A stretch of DNA of 64,000 nt, from NCBI RefSeq assembly GCF_040515995.1, contig NZ_CP159485.1, forward strand, positions 62,001 through 126,000, in the 5' to 3' direction. Source of the DNA: Proteinivorax hydrogeniformans. Lineage in GTDB: Bacteria > Bacillota > Proteinivoracia > Proteinivoracales > Proteinivoracaceae. The translations under genes were made by a program, and so were the position numbers. The notes beneath the pieces are model-generated. The model saw only the letters and a program-made list of their open reading frames with translations, ran no database searches and was not told the origin of the DNA. Of this stretch, positions 8,727-18,100 are shown piece after piece. Positions within the stretch are counted from its first letter, which is position 1. Each line of letters starts with the position of its first letter.

Positions 8727-8769
8727 AAGGTGATAAGTGAAAAATCACATAAGAAGGTGGGTGCAAACT

Positions 8770-9042
8770 TTGAAAGTAACAGACATTCGCATCAGAAGGG
8801 TCAACCGGGAAGGCAAAATGAAGGCAATTGTTTCTGTAACCTTTGATGATCAGTTTGTGGTACACGACATCAGAGTTATAGAAGGTACAAACGGGTTCTT
8901 TGTAGCAATGCCAAGCAGAAAGGGTAATGATGGGGAACATAGGGATATCGCACACCCTATTAGAACCGAAACGCGAAGCATGATACAAGAAGCTGTATTA
9001 GAAGCGTATAACAATTATAAGGAAGAAGAAACAGAAAGTTAA
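8770..9042 (+). CDS. spoVG: Septation/sporulation regulator SpoVG
   Basis: Small RNA/DNA-binding regulator linked to septum formation and sporulation in Firmicutes. The 90-aa product [11 protein letters not shown]...[20 protein letters not shown]...RDIAHPI is a near match to the family through its whole length. TTG 8770 is preferred to the upstream GTG at 8737 because AAGGTGG lies 10 nt before it and the family begins M(K/E)VTD. A sigma-H promoter lies upstream and a terminator follows at the stop codon, so it is a single-gene transcript. Confidence 0.95.
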   Translation: MKVTDIRIRRVNREGKMKAIVSVTFDDQFVVHDIRVIEGTNGFFVAMPSRKGNDGEHRDIAHPIRTETRSMIQEAVLEAYNNYKEEETES

Positions 9043-9070
9043 GGGGGCATTTCCATGCTCCCTTAAATTT
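9039..9070 (+). terminator. Terminator of spoVG
   Basis: TTAAGGG-G-GCA pairs with TGC-T-CCCTTAA around a short loop and is followed by a T-rich run. The stem includes the spoVG stop codon. Confidence 0.8.
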
Positions 9071-9079
9071 TTGCATTTC

Positions 9080-9108
9080 TTGACCTTGTATTATTTATAA
9101 GTTATAGT
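9080..9108 (+). promoter_or_regulatory. Sigma-A promoter of glmU
   Basis: TTGACC (9080-9085), 17 bp, TATAGT (9103-9108); it sits about 40 bp before glmU and after the spoVG terminator. Confidence 0.75.
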
Positions 9109-9147
9109 TAATGATATATAATAATGCAATTTTTTGGGGGGAAAAGT

Positions 9148-10509
9148 ATGGATAAGTCTGTTGCAGCAGTTGTGCTAGCTGCAGGTAAAGGAACTAGGAT
9201 GAAAAGCAAAAAATCGAAGGTTTTACATACAATACTGGACAAACCTATGTTAGAATACATATATGATGCTTTAGACGGCATAAAAACCAAAAAGGTAGTT
9301 ACAGTAGTGGGGCACCAAAAAGACCAGATTATTGATAGATTCGACAACAGAAGTGACTTTGTCACTCAGGATGAACAACTTGGGACGGGGCATGCTGTAA
9401 TGCAGGCTGAGGGAAAACTAAAAGATTTTCCTGGGCATGTACTGATTTTGTGTGGTGACACACCGCTATTGACTTCAAAGACTTTAAAAAAGCTGACAGA
9501 TTATCATTTAGATGGGGGATATGAAGGAACTATTTTAACAGCCCACCAACAAGACCCTTCCGGGTATGGGAGGGTGATAAGAGGAGAACAAAACAATGTA
9601 ACCTCGGTGGTAGAGCAAAAAGATGCTACAGAAAGCCAAAAGAAAATTAAAGAAGTTAATACAGGAATTTTTATATTTAAAGCCAAGACATTGTTTAAGC
9701 TATTGAAAAATGTGGAGAACAACAATGCCCAAGGCGAGTATTATCTCCCTGATGTATTAAAAATAATGATTGAGAATCAAATGGATGTTGGGGCTATGCA
9801 GATGGAAGATTCCACAGAAATGATAGGTATAAACGATAGAGTGATGCTGCAGCATGCCCAAAAAGTTATGCAAAACAAAATCAATCTGGAATTAATGCAA
9901 GAAGGGGTTACTATTATAGACCCCGAAAGCACATACATAAGTCCAGAGTGCCGGATCGCTCAAGACGTGACTGTCTATCCAATGACATTTTTAAAGGGAA
10001 ACACAATGATTGAAGAAGGAGCTGTAATAGGCCCTAATGCGACCGTTGTAAACTCTAAAATAGGTAGGAACACTGTGGTAGTTCAATCTCAAGTCCAAGA
10101 TTCAGAAGTTAGAGATGACGTTCAAGTTGGACCCTTTACCCACATACGTCCAAAGTGTGTTGTATCCAACAAAGTGAAGTTAGGGAACTTTGTAGAAATC
10201 AAAAACGCAAAGGTGGGAGAAGGCAGCAAAGCTTCTCACTTGAGTTATCTGGGTGACTGTACAGTGGAAGAGGGCGTTAACATCGGCTGTGGTACAATTA
10301 CAGTAAACTATGATGGCAGAAACAAACATCATACCCTAATTAAAAAAGGTGCTTTTATAGGTAGCAACTCCAACTTAATAGCCCCAATAACTGTGGGAGA
10401 AGATGGATTTGTTGCTGCTGGTTCAACAGTCAGCAAAGATGTGCCTTCTGAGAGCTTAGTGATTGCTAGAGGTAGGGAAACAGTGAAGAAAAATTGGAGA
10501 AAAAAATAG
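9148..10509 (+). CDS. glmU: Bifunctional GlmU: UDP-GlcNAc pyrophosphorylase / GlcN-1-P acetyltransferase
   Basis: Makes UDP-N-acetylglucosamine for peptidoglycan. The N-terminal uridyltransferase domain (about 1-230) begins AAVVLAAGKGTRMKS, with CGDTPLLT near 100. The C-terminal left-handed beta-helix (about 250-450) has hexapeptide repeats and the acetyltransferase segment GNFVEIKNAKVGEGSKASHL. ATG 9148 is chosen since GGGGGGA precedes it by 7 nt; the upstream ATG 9124 has no ribosome site and would add eight residues that do not fit the family. About 453 aa, full length. It has its own sigma-A promoter; prs follows 36 bp later and is probably cotranscribed. Confidence 0.95.
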   Translation: MDKSVAAVVLAAGKGTRMKSKKSKVLHTILDKPMLEYIYDALDGIKTKKVVTVVGHQKDQIIDRFDNRSDFVTQDEQLGTGHAVMQAEGKLKDFPGHVLILCGDTPLLTSKTLKKLTDYHLDGGYEGTILTAHQQDPSGYGRVIRGEQNNVTSVVEQKDATESQKKIKEVNTGIFIFKAKTLFKLLKNVENNNAQGEYYLPDVLKIMIENQMDVGAMQMEDSTEMIGINDRVMLQHAQKVMQNKINLELMQEGVTIIDPESTYISPECRIAQDVTVYPMTFLKGNTMIEEGAVIGPNATVVNSKIGRNTVVVQSQVQDSEVRDDVQVGPFTHIRPKCVVSNKVKLGNFVEIKNAKVGEGSKASHLSYLGDCTVEEGVNIGCGTITVNYDGRNKHHTLIKKGAFIGSNSNLIAPITVGEDGFVAAGSTVSKDVPSESLVIARGRETVKKNWRKK

Positions 10510-10545
10510 AAAGTTATTAAAACGTAAAGGGAGGATTTATAATAA

Positions 10546-11496
10546 ATGAATTTACTAGACCAAAAACCTAAGTTTTTTTCATGTTCAGCGAATAAAGAGT
10601 TAGCTGAAAAGATAGCTGCTTCATGCGGCTGCTCTCTAAGTAATGGCGAAGTATATAGATTTAGTGACGGTGAAGCTACAGTTCGTATTGAAGAAAGTGT
10701 ACGTGGAGCTGACTGCTTCATTGTGCAACCAACTTCAGCACCAGCTAATGAGAATTTAATGGAACTTCTGATTATGATTGACGCTATAAAGAGGGCCTCG
10801 GCTTCTCGAATCACAGCAGTAATACCGTATTACGGTTATGCAAGACAGGAAAGAAAGGCTAGAGCTAGAGAGCCAATTACAGCAAAGTTAGTTGCTGATC
10901 TGCTTACCACAGCGGGAGCGGACAGGGTGCTAACATTAGACTTGCATGCACCGCCAATCCAAGGTTTTTTTGACACCCCTGTGGACCATTTAACCGCTAT
11001 CCCCTTGCTTGCTAACTATTATAAAGAAAACAGAAACTTAGAAAATGTGACAGTTGTTTCACCTGACATGGGTGGAGTTACAAGGGCAAGAGATCTAGCT
11101 GAAAGACTGGGAGTTCCCCTTGCAATCATGGATAAGCGTAGGCCAGAGGCTAATGTGGCAGAGATACTGCACATAATTGGAGATATTAAAGATAGAGATA
11201 TTATTTTAGTAGATGACATTATAGATACAGCGGGGACGATCTCACAGGGATCGCAAGCGCTGCTTGACAAAGGAGCAAAAAGCGTAGCCGCTTGTTGTAC
11301 CCACCCTGTTTTCTCCGGGGCTGCCATGGAGAGGCTTCAGAAATCTCCTTTAGAAGAGATAGTGGTTACAAACTCAATCAAACTGCCAAAAGAGAAACAA
11401 CTTGAAAAGATTAAGATTCTTTCCCTAGCAGAACTCTTTGGCAATGCAATAACACGGATTCATGAAAATCTGTCAATTAGCGAAATATTTGACTAA
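10546..11496 (+). CDS. prs: Ribose-phosphate pyrophosphokinase (PRPP synthetase)
   Basis: Transfers pyrophosphate from ATP to ribose 5-phosphate, giving PRPP for nucleotide, histidine and NAD synthesis. The 316-aa class I enzyme shows [13 protein letters not shown] near residue 95, [16 protein letters not shown] near 170, and the PRPP-binding loop [14 protein letters not shown] near 222. GGGAGG lies about 11 nt upstream of the ATG. It follows glmU closely, as in Bacillus, where the pair is cotranscribed. The PRPP made here is also the ligand sensed by PurR upstream. Confidence 0.96.
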   Translation: MNLLDQKPKFFSCSANKELAEKIAASCGCSLSNGEVYRFSDGEATVRIEESVRGADCFIVQPTSAPANENLMELLIMIDAIKRASASRITAVIPYYGYARQERKARAREPITAKLVADLLTTAGADRVLTLDLHAPPIQGFFDTPVDHLTAIPLLANYYKENRNLENVTVVSPDMGGVTRARDLAERLGVPLAIMDKRRPEANVAEILHIIGDIKDRDIILVDDIIDTAGTISQGSQALLDKGAKSVAACCTHPVFSGAAMERLQKSPLEEIVVTNSIKLPKEKQLEKIKILSLAELFGNAITRIHENLSISEIFD

Positions 11497-11498
11497 GT

Positions 11499-11527
11499 TT
11501 GACTAAATCATTATTAGCTTGTATAAT
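11499..11527 (+). promoter_or_regulatory. Sigma-A-type promoter of ctc/rplY
   Basis: TTGACT (11499-11504), 17 bp, TATAAT (11522-11527), directly after prs. In B. subtilis ctc is driven by sigma-B; here the visible promoter is of sigma-A type. Confidence 0.75.
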
Positions 11528-11571
11528 CTTCAATAAGATTTAGAATATGAACCTTACAAGGAGGAATTTTC

Positions 11572-12195
11572 ATGGCTTTTAAATTGAGAGGACAAACTAG
11601 AGAAAGCTCTGTAAAAGGTGTAAACTCGAAGTTAAGGGCAGAAGGTAAGATACCGGGGATTTTATATGGTAAGAATATAGATAGTCAACCTGTGGCTATA
11701 GATTTTAAAGACTTTAATTCCCTAATGAATGCAGGTTTAGGTGCTAACTCAGTAATAACTTTTGAATTAGGTGACAAAAATCACTCTGTCATGGTTAGAG
11801 AGTTACAGCGAGATCAAATAAAGGGAGATATTTTACATATCGACCTACAAAGGGTATCTATGACTGATGAAATGGTTGCAACAGTTCCTATTTGGCTTGT
11901 AGGTGAGGAAGAAGCAAATAAAAATGGTATAGTTCAAACACAGATCAAAGAAATTGAAGTAAAGGGTCTTCCAAATGACCTGCCAGACCATGTTCAGGTA
12001 GATGTTTCTAGCTTAGAACTAGGTGATGCTTTATATGTTAAAGATGTTAACCTACCCGAAAAGCTTGAACTTTTAACTGAAGAGGAAGAGCTTGTAGTGT
12101 CCATAGTATCTGCCCAAGAGGAAAGCGAAGAGGCAGAAGAACAAGAGATTACAGAGCCCGAAGTCATCGGTAAAGGAAAAGAAGAGGAAGAATAA
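11572..12195 (+). CDS. rplY: Ribosomal protein bL25 / general stress protein Ctc
   Basis: 5S rRNA-binding large-subunit protein of the long CTC type. The N-terminal L25 domain (about 1-95, KLRGQTRESSVKGVNSKLRAEGKIPGILYG) is followed by a TL5-type beta domain and a very acidic tail of Glu-rich residues. 207 aa, usual for the long form. Strong GGAGG upstream of the ATG and its own promoter. It is followed by a terminator and then pth, the same order as in Bacillus (prs-ctc-pth). Confidence 0.93.
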   Translation: MAFKLRGQTRESSVKGVNSKLRAEGKIPGILYGKNIDSQPVAIDFKDFNSLMNAGLGANSVITFELGDKNHSVMVRELQRDQIKGDILHIDLQRVSMTDEMVATVPIWLVGEEEANKNGIVQTQIKEIEVKGLPNDLPDHVQVDVSSLELGDALYVKDVNLPEKLELLTEEEELVVSIVSAQEESEEAEEQEITEPEVIGKGKEEEE

Positions 12196-12204
12196 ATTTA
12201 TATA

Positions 12205-12238
12205 AAAAAAGTGGCGCAACCATATGCGTCACTTTTTT
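12205..12238 (+). terminator. Terminator after ctc
   Basis: AAAAAAGTG-G-CGCA pairs with TGCG-T-CACTTTTTT, a symmetrical A/T-flanked hairpin. Confidence 0.8.
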
Positions 12239-12254
12239 AAGCAAGGAGGAAAGC

Positions 12255-12824
12255 ATGAAAGTAGTTGTGGGATTAGGTAACCCAGAACCAAAATATCAGC
12301 TTAACCGTCATAACGTTGGGTTTATGGCGGTAGATAATTTGGCTGATAAAATGGGGTTACAATTTACAAAAGAGAGAAAATTTCATAGTCTTTGCGCCCA
12401 AACAAACCTAAAAGGTGAAAAAATAATGCTGGTAAAACCTCTCACTTATATGAATTTAAGTGGAGAGTCGGTCAGCAAGATAGCAAACTATTTTAACCTG
12501 AATTTTGAAGACGTTATTGTTATATACGATGATCTAGATACTGAGGTCGGCAAATTCAAAATTAAGGCTAAAGGTGGATCAGGTGGGCAGAAAGGTCTCC
12601 AATCCATAATAGACCACTTAGGATGTAAAGAAATTCCAAGGATTAAAGTAGGTATAGGGAAACCCCAAAATGGCAAGGACGTTACCGCCCATGTCTTGGG
12701 CAATTTCACCAAAGAAGAGTGCGAAGAAATTTCTCAAGTCCTTGTACAAGTGAAGAAGAGTTTAGAAGATTTCTGTAATGGAATAGGAATAGAACAATTG
12801 ATGAGTACATATAATAAAAAATAG
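12255..12824 (+). CDS. pth: Peptidyl-tRNA hydrolase
   Basis: Releases tRNA from peptidyl-tRNA dropped by stalled ribosomes (called spoVC in Bacillus). The 189-aa product shows VVGLGNPEPKYQLNRHNVGF with the catalytic His at about 20, KPLTYMNLSG near 62 and the IYDDLD aspartate near 92. AAGGAGG precedes the ATG. The last base of its TAG stop is the first base of the fluoride aptamer, so the riboswitch is transcribed through pth or from a promoter inside it. The gene order ctc-pth-mfd is the Firmicute norm, with the fluoride unit inserted before mfd. Confidence 0.95.
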   Translation: MKVVVGLGNPEPKYQLNRHNVGFMAVDNLADKMGLQFTKERKFHSLCAQTNLKGEKIMLVKPLTYMNLSGESVSKIANYFNLNFEDVIVIYDDLDTEVGKFKIKAKGGSGGQKGLQSIIDHLGCKEIPRIKVGIGKPQNGKDVTAHVLGNFTKEECEEISQVLVQVKKSLEDFCNGIGIEQLMSTYNKK

Positions 12825-12907
12825 GTGATGGAGCTCACCTTGATTTTATATCTAAATTGCTAAAAAAGCTGATGGCTCCTGTCCCCAAGGGACAGGTGTC
12901 TTTTTTT
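12824..12907 (+). ncRNA. Fluoride riboswitch (crcB motif) with terminator platform
   Basis: The aptamer shows the crcB-motif landmarks: a GGTG/CACC stem enclosing ATGGAGCT (12824-12839), a linker, a small GCT/AGC hairpin, and the conserved 3' segment CTGATGGCTCCT (12869-12880) whose GCTCC can pair with GGAGC of the first loop. An intrinsic terminator follows immediately (CCTGTCCC/GGGACAGG, 12878-12896, then T7), overlapping the end of the aptamer. Known fluoride riboswitches of this layout turn transcription on when fluoride is bound. The gene behind it is an ion antiporter, one of the classes reported downstream of this riboswitch. Confidence 0.9.
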
Positions 12908-12946
12908 GTCTTTGTGGGCAGAATACATAAAAAGGAGGAAAAGAAA

Positions 12947-14131
12947 ATGCTTCTAAGTCTAATTATTATCATCACTTTAGGCATAATATCAAAGAGAATA
13001 ACTAAAAGGATAGGTCTTCCACACATAATTGGATTAATTTTTCTAGGCTGGGTGATTGGTCCTTTTAGCATGGACTTAATTGTAGAGGAAATCAACGCTC
13101 TTTCTGAAGAAATTAGAATGCTAGCCTTAATCATAATATTAGTTAGGGCTGGTATTGGTCTTAACATTTCCACGCTGAAAAAAGTGGGGAAAACTGCAAC
13201 TCTTTTAAGCTTCATACCCTGTATATTTGAGGGTTTAACGGTAACCGTTTTGGCTATGTTACTGTTTGACTTAGATTTTGCCATAGCAGGCGTGCTGGGG
13301 TTCGTTTTAGCAGCTGTTTCTCCAGCTGTAATAGTGCCTTCTATGTTAAAGCTAAAGGAAAGGGGTTGGGGCATGGATAAAGGAGTTCCCGTCCTTGTGT
13401 TAGCAGCAGCGTCGGTAGATGATGTAGTTGCGATTACACTTCTTACCTCTTTTTTGTCCATGGCAGCTCAAGGTGGAAGCTTTCAGTTAGTAAACTTAGG
13501 ACGAATTCCTTATGAAATAGTAGTTGCGCTCATATTAGGTGCAATAGTTGCTCTAGCTTTAAACTGGGTTTTGAAAAAAATTGATATAAAGGGCAATGAC
13601 TATATAGGGTTTGTTTTTACAGCTGCTATCGCAATCTATCTTTTAGGTCAGGTGATGAATATAGCAGGTCTTTTAGGAATAATGTCCTTTGCTTTTGTGC
13701 TGAAGGAAAAAGCAGGCCAAAGCGATAATCAGAAAATAAAAGATAGTTTTGCCTCACTTTGGTATGTAGGCGAAATATTTTTGTTTATTTTAATAGGAGC
13801 GCAGGTGGATATTAGTGTTATAGCAGATGCGTCAATTTTAGGACTGTTGTTAATTTTTGGCGGGGTGCTTGCAAGAGGTTTAGGAGTCATGCTTGCCACT
13901 ATCTACAGTGATTTAAATATCAAGGAAAGATTGTTTATAGTATTGGCTTTCGTACCTAAAGCTACTGTTCAAGCAGCAGTAGGTGGGATGGCCCTTTCTA
14001 TGGGATTAGCATTTGGTGAAGAAATTTTGGCAATTGCTGTTTTATCAATTATAGTTACAGCTCCGTTAGGTGCTTGGCTTATTAACACCTTTGCGCCTAA
14101 ACTTCTAATCCAACAAAAAAACACAGATTAA
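12947..14131 (+). CDS. Cation/proton antiporter (CPA2 type), fluoride-riboswitch controlled
   Basis: Polytopic membrane antiporter with about 12 hydrophobic segments. The start MLLSLIIIITLGIISKRI and the paired aspartates in ASVDDVVAI (about residues 157-158) are typical of CPA2 sodium/proton exchangers of the NapA kind, where two Asp give electrogenic transport. ATG 12947 has AAAAGGAGG about 8 nt upstream; a longer frame from 12857 would run through the riboswitch and its terminator, so it is rejected. 394 aa, full length. Its place behind a fluoride riboswitch suggests a role in fluoride or acid stress; whether it moves fluoride itself is unknown. No crcB/fluC or EriC-F gene is visible. Confidence 0.87.
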   Translation: MLLSLIIIITLGIISKRITKRIGLPHIIGLIFLGWVIGPFSMDLIVEEINALSEEIRMLALIIILVRAGIGLNISTLKKVGKTATLLSFIPCIFEGLTVTVLAMLLFDLDFAIAGVLGFVLAAVSPAVIVPSMLKLKERGWGMDKGVPVLVLAAASVDDVVAITLLTSFLSMAAQGGSFQLVNLGRIPYEIVVALILGAIVALALNWVLKKIDIKGNDYIGFVFTAAIAIYLLGQVMNIAGLLGIMSFAFVLKEKAGQSDNQKIKDSFASLWYVGEIFLFILIGAQVDISVIADASILGLLLIFGGVLARGLGVMLATIYSDLNIKERLFIVLAFVPKATVQAAVGGMALSMGLAFGEEILAIAVLSIIVTAPLGAWLINTFAPKLLIQQKNTD

Positions 14132-14207
14132 AGGAAATTTATTTACTTTAATAGAATACAATAAAAAGAAGAGTTTTTTTATTGTATGACGATAGGAGGG
14201 AAAGGCA

Positions 14208-14654
14208 GTGTTGATAAAGGATGTAGTTAGGGAAATTGTCTTTACTATAAATTATCGAGCGACTTTAAAAGATGCAGCATACCTACTTGCGGTAAATGGT
14301 GTCGACAGTCTAACTGTTGTAGATAATGAACAAAAAGTTTTGGGAATAATAACAGAGCAAGAGATATTTAAACCTAAAGAACAAATGGAGATGGACAACG
14401 ACTTGCTATTAGGGAGCTTGATAAACCTAAGAAATCCACAGCGCTTTATCAATGAGTTAGCAGAGAGTGCTGACCTGCCGGTTACTTCTGCTATGGTTTC
14501 TAACCCTGCAATTTTAAAGGAAAGTCAGAACATAAAAGACGCTATGCAAACTATATATAAATCCCGTTTATCCACGATACCAGTTGTGGATGAAAGCGAT
14601 AGGTTGGTGGGTATAATTTATCAACAAGACATCATTAAACTTATGGAGAGGTAG
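14208..14654 (+). CDS. CBS-domain pair protein
   Basis: A 148-aa soluble protein made of two CBS motifs (about 8-55 and 95-145: AYLLAVNGVDSLTVVDNEQKV, STIPVVDESDRLVGIIYQ), the module that binds adenosine nucleotides. GTG start with TAGGAGGG 7 nt upstream. It lies 76 bp after the antiporter; a 12-bp AT-rich hairpin in that gap (14156-14167 with 14176-14187) lacks a T tail and probably does not end transcription. Standing between an antiporter and a small membrane protein, it may regulate transport according to energy state, but that is inference. Confidence 0.8.
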   Translation: MLIKDVVREIVFTINYRATLKDAAYLLAVNGVDSLTVVDNEQKVLGIITEQEIFKPKEQMEMDNDLLLGSLINLRNPQRFINELAESADLPVTSAMVSNPAILKESQNIKDAMQTIYKSRLSTIPVVDESDRLVGIIYQQDIIKLMER

Positions 14655-14660
14655 GTAGAT

Positions 14661-15065
14661 TTGATAACAATTCTAACTTTTATTTTAATCACTGTTATAG
14701 TAACCACAACTGCTTATTTCATAAATACATTTGTTTATGCTAAAAGCAAAGACTATTCTGTCATTGCTGCCGCTGTAGTAGAGGAAACCCTCAAGACCAT
14801 AGGGGGGCTAATAGCAGGGAGTATTTTATACCTACATATAACATTCGGAGTAATAGAAGCTTTGACAGAAATAAAAATAAAAGAAAGAGTTTCTGTTTTA
14901 CCTGCTATTTTTTCTATTTTAGGTCATACAGCTTTTGGTTATATAACCATTACAGTTTACAGACTAACAGGAAATGTTTTTTATGGTATATTAAGTGGGA
15001 TTTTTAGCCACATTATTTATAACTCACTAGTTATAGGGCTGGTAAACAGCATAAAAAAGCCTTGA
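14661..15065 (+). CDS. Small membrane protein, PrsW-like
   Basis: A 134-aa protein with about four membrane segments. It carries a PrsW-type set of polar residues in hydrophobic context: VVEETLKTIGG near 36, FGVIEALTEI near 62, LGHTAFGYI near 85 and FSHIIYNSL near 117, resembling the Glu-Glu, Glu, His and His/Asn motifs of PrsW (M82) membrane proteases. It is shorter than PrsW. TTG start with GAGAGGTAGG upstream, 6 bp after the CBS gene; a terminator at 15053 overlaps its end. It is probably the last gene of the fluoride-controlled unit. Protease activity is unproven. Confidence 0.6.
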   Translation: MITILTFILITVIVTTTAYFINTFVYAKSKDYSVIAAAVVEETLKTIGGLIAGSILYLHITFGVIEALTEIKIKERVSVLPAIFSILGHTAFGYITITVYRLTGNVFYGILSGIFSHIIYNSLVIGLVNSIKKP

Positions 15066-15082
15066 CCTATCAAGGCTTTTTT
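15053..15082 (+). terminator. Terminator ending the antiporter unit
   Basis: AAAAAAGCCTTGA pairs with TCAAGGCTTTTTT around a 5-nt loop; the left arm includes the stop codon region of the upstream gene. Confidence 0.9.
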
Positions 15083-15105
15083 ATTGGTTGTAGAGGGGGA
15101 TTAAC

Positions 15106-18100
15106 ATGTTAAACCTTTTAAGCGGTAACGCAGAATATAAAAAAATAATAGAGAACATCACAAAAAACAAAAGTCAGCTAGTTTATGGTTTGTCAGGTGG
15201 GCAGAAAGGATTTGTTTTAGCTAACATAATAAAGGAAGAAAAATGCAAGCTTCTAATACTTGTAAACGACAAAGCAAACCTAGAAAAATTAAGAAGTCAA
15301 TTGCAGGGGTACATAAATGAGGAGTCAATAGTGGTATTTCCGCAAAACCCTATGCTGCCAGGAGAGGTGGATCATAGTAGTAAAGACATTGAACTTCAAA
15401 GGATAAAAACGTTGGCTAAAATAGCCAACGAAGAAGTTTCTGCGGTCATAGCTACAGCAACTTCTGCTTTGGAATTTTTGCCAAACATTGATTTTCTTAA
15501 AAGCAAGCAAGTGCTGTTTGAGACTGATAAAGAGTACGATTTTGAAAAAATCAGCACCAAACTGACACAAAGCGGTTACAAAAAAGTAGATGTGGTAGAA
15601 AACAAGGGGCAATACACCATCAGAGGAGACATTTTAGACGTTTACCCTGTAACAAAAGAAGCTCCCCTAAGGTTGGAGTTTTTCGGTGAGCAGCTTGAGA
15701 CCATCAAATATTTCGATATCTCAAGTCAAAGATCACAAAAAAAGGTGGAGAAAGTTCAGATTTTCCCCGCAACACTGACTGTACTAGATGAAGAAGGCCA
15801 GACAAACTTATTAAAACAGTTAGAAGACAAACTTAGAACGATAAAAGATATAACCTTGCGGGATAAAATAAGCGGAGATATTGAAAAAGTTCAAAATAAA
15901 GTTCAGTTTAACGAACTTAATCAATATAACTATCTTGTTTATAAAAACCCACAAAGTTTGGTGGATATTCTGTCTCACTATGTGGTTGCCTTAGATGAGA
16001 CGATGATTATAAGAAAAGAGCTTAAAGAATGGGAACAAGATGCAAAGCTGAGAATAAAAAGCCTTATAGAAAGCGGCAAGTTGATTGCAGATATTCCTTT
16101 ATACTTTGAAAGTGAAGATTTTTGGCGTAAATTAAGGCAAAAAACTGCGCTTCACTTTACTTTACTTTTGCGGAGTATGGAGGGTGTTAAGTTAGATCAA
16201 TCCATATCACTCCCATTTAGACAGACTCCGGTTTTTGCTGGACAAGTGAACATGTTTTTTTCGGAAGTTAAAGACATGCTTAAGCAGGGATTTAAGGTTT
16301 ATATTAGCTATACTACAGATAGCAACAAACAAAAGATTTTAAAAGGGCTTGAGGAATATAACATAAGCACAAAAGTTTTGGATAACAAGCTTGTTTTTCA
16401 CCATGGCGATATCGAGGAAGGTTTTATTTATGATGGCGGTCAGGTGGCTGTATTTACTGAAAACCAGATCTTTAAAACAAGCTACCAAGCCAACAAAAGA
16501 AAACCTAAACAATCTAAACTACAGGTAACAGATGTATCAAAGCTACAGATAGGGGATTATGTTGTACACACCTCTCATGGAATTGGGATTTTTAAAGGTG
16601 TAAAAACCCTTGAAGTAGCTGGGGGTAAAAAAGACTATATACACCTTCAATATGCCAAGCAAGACAAACTATATGTGCCTTTAGACCAACTAGAGCCATT
16701 GCAAAAATATATAGGAAGCGAAGGAAAAGAGCCAAAAGTAAATAGCCTGTCAGGTGGCGAATGGAGCAAGATAACCTCTAAAACTAAGAAATCAGTGGAA
16801 GAGATGGCAGAAAAGCTTATAGAACTTTATGCTAAAAGAAAGTCTAGTCAAGGCCACAAGTTTAGTGCCGATTCAACCTTTCAAAATCAGTTTGAAGAAT
16901 CGTTTCCGTATAAAGAAACGAAAGATCAACATAGCGCTATCAAAGATACTAAAGCGGATATGATGTCTTCTTTTCCCATGGAGAGATTGCTTTGTGGTGA
17001 TGTGGGATATGGGAAAACGGAAGTTGCCTTAAGGGCAGCGATGAAAGCTGTTTTAGAGTCTAAGCAAGTCGTGGTATTAGTGCCCACAACTGTGTTAGCT
17101 CAACAACACTATAAAACCTTTATCGAGAGGTTTTCCGACTTCCCTGTAAATGTTGAGGTATTTAGTAGATTCCGTAGTAAAAAACAAATACAAGAAGGGT
17201 TAGTAAAGCTTGCAACAGGCGAGGTAGATATAGCTATAGGAACTCATCGGCTTTTACAAAAGGACGTTGATTTTAAAGATTTAGGACTAATGATAATAGA
17301 TGAGGAACAACGCTTTGGAGTTACTCATAAAGAAAAACTAAAGCAAATGAAAGAAAATATAGATGTTCTCATGCTCTCTGCTACACCCATCCCTAGAACC
17401 TTACATATGTCCATGTTAGGAATTAAAGACTTAAGCGTAATAGAAACACCTCCTGAGGACAGGTTTCCAGTACAGACATATGTCCTAGAGTATAATAAAG
17501 AGGCTATAAGGGCTGCAATTAAGAGGGAGTTAAACCGAGGGGGACAAGTTTACTTTGTTTACAATAAGGTTTCCACTATAAGTAAAATGGCTAATGATCT
17601 TCAGCAAATGATTCCAGATGCCCGTATAGCCATTGGTCATGGACAAATGTCTGAAACGAAACTAGAAAAAACAATGCTAGAATTTTTAGAGGGTAAGCAC
17701 GATATTTTGCTAAGCACGACAATCATCGAGACAGGTCTAGATATTCCAAATGTGAATACCCTAATCATATATGATGCTGATAAATTTGGCCTGTCACAGC
17801 TATATCAGATTCGCGGCAGGGTAGGAAGAAGTAAACGATTAGCGTACTGCTATTTGACATATCAAAAAGACAAGGTGCTAACAGAAATTGCTCAAAAAAG
17901 ACTTCAAGCAATAAAAGAATTTACCGAGCTAGGGTCTGGCTTTAAAATTGCTATGCGAGATTTAGAACTCAGAGGAGCAGGAAACATTTTAGGGGCGGAG
18001 CAGCATGGTTTTATGGTAAAAGTAGGCTTTGACTTATATTGTCAAATGCTTGAGGATGCAGTGGATAAACTTAAAGGAAAACCTGTAAAGGAAAGACCGT

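Noticed and set aside
12857-12946. N-terminal extension of the antiporter
   Set aside because: It would be translated from the riboswitch and its terminator; the ATG at 12947 has a proper ribosome site and fits the family.
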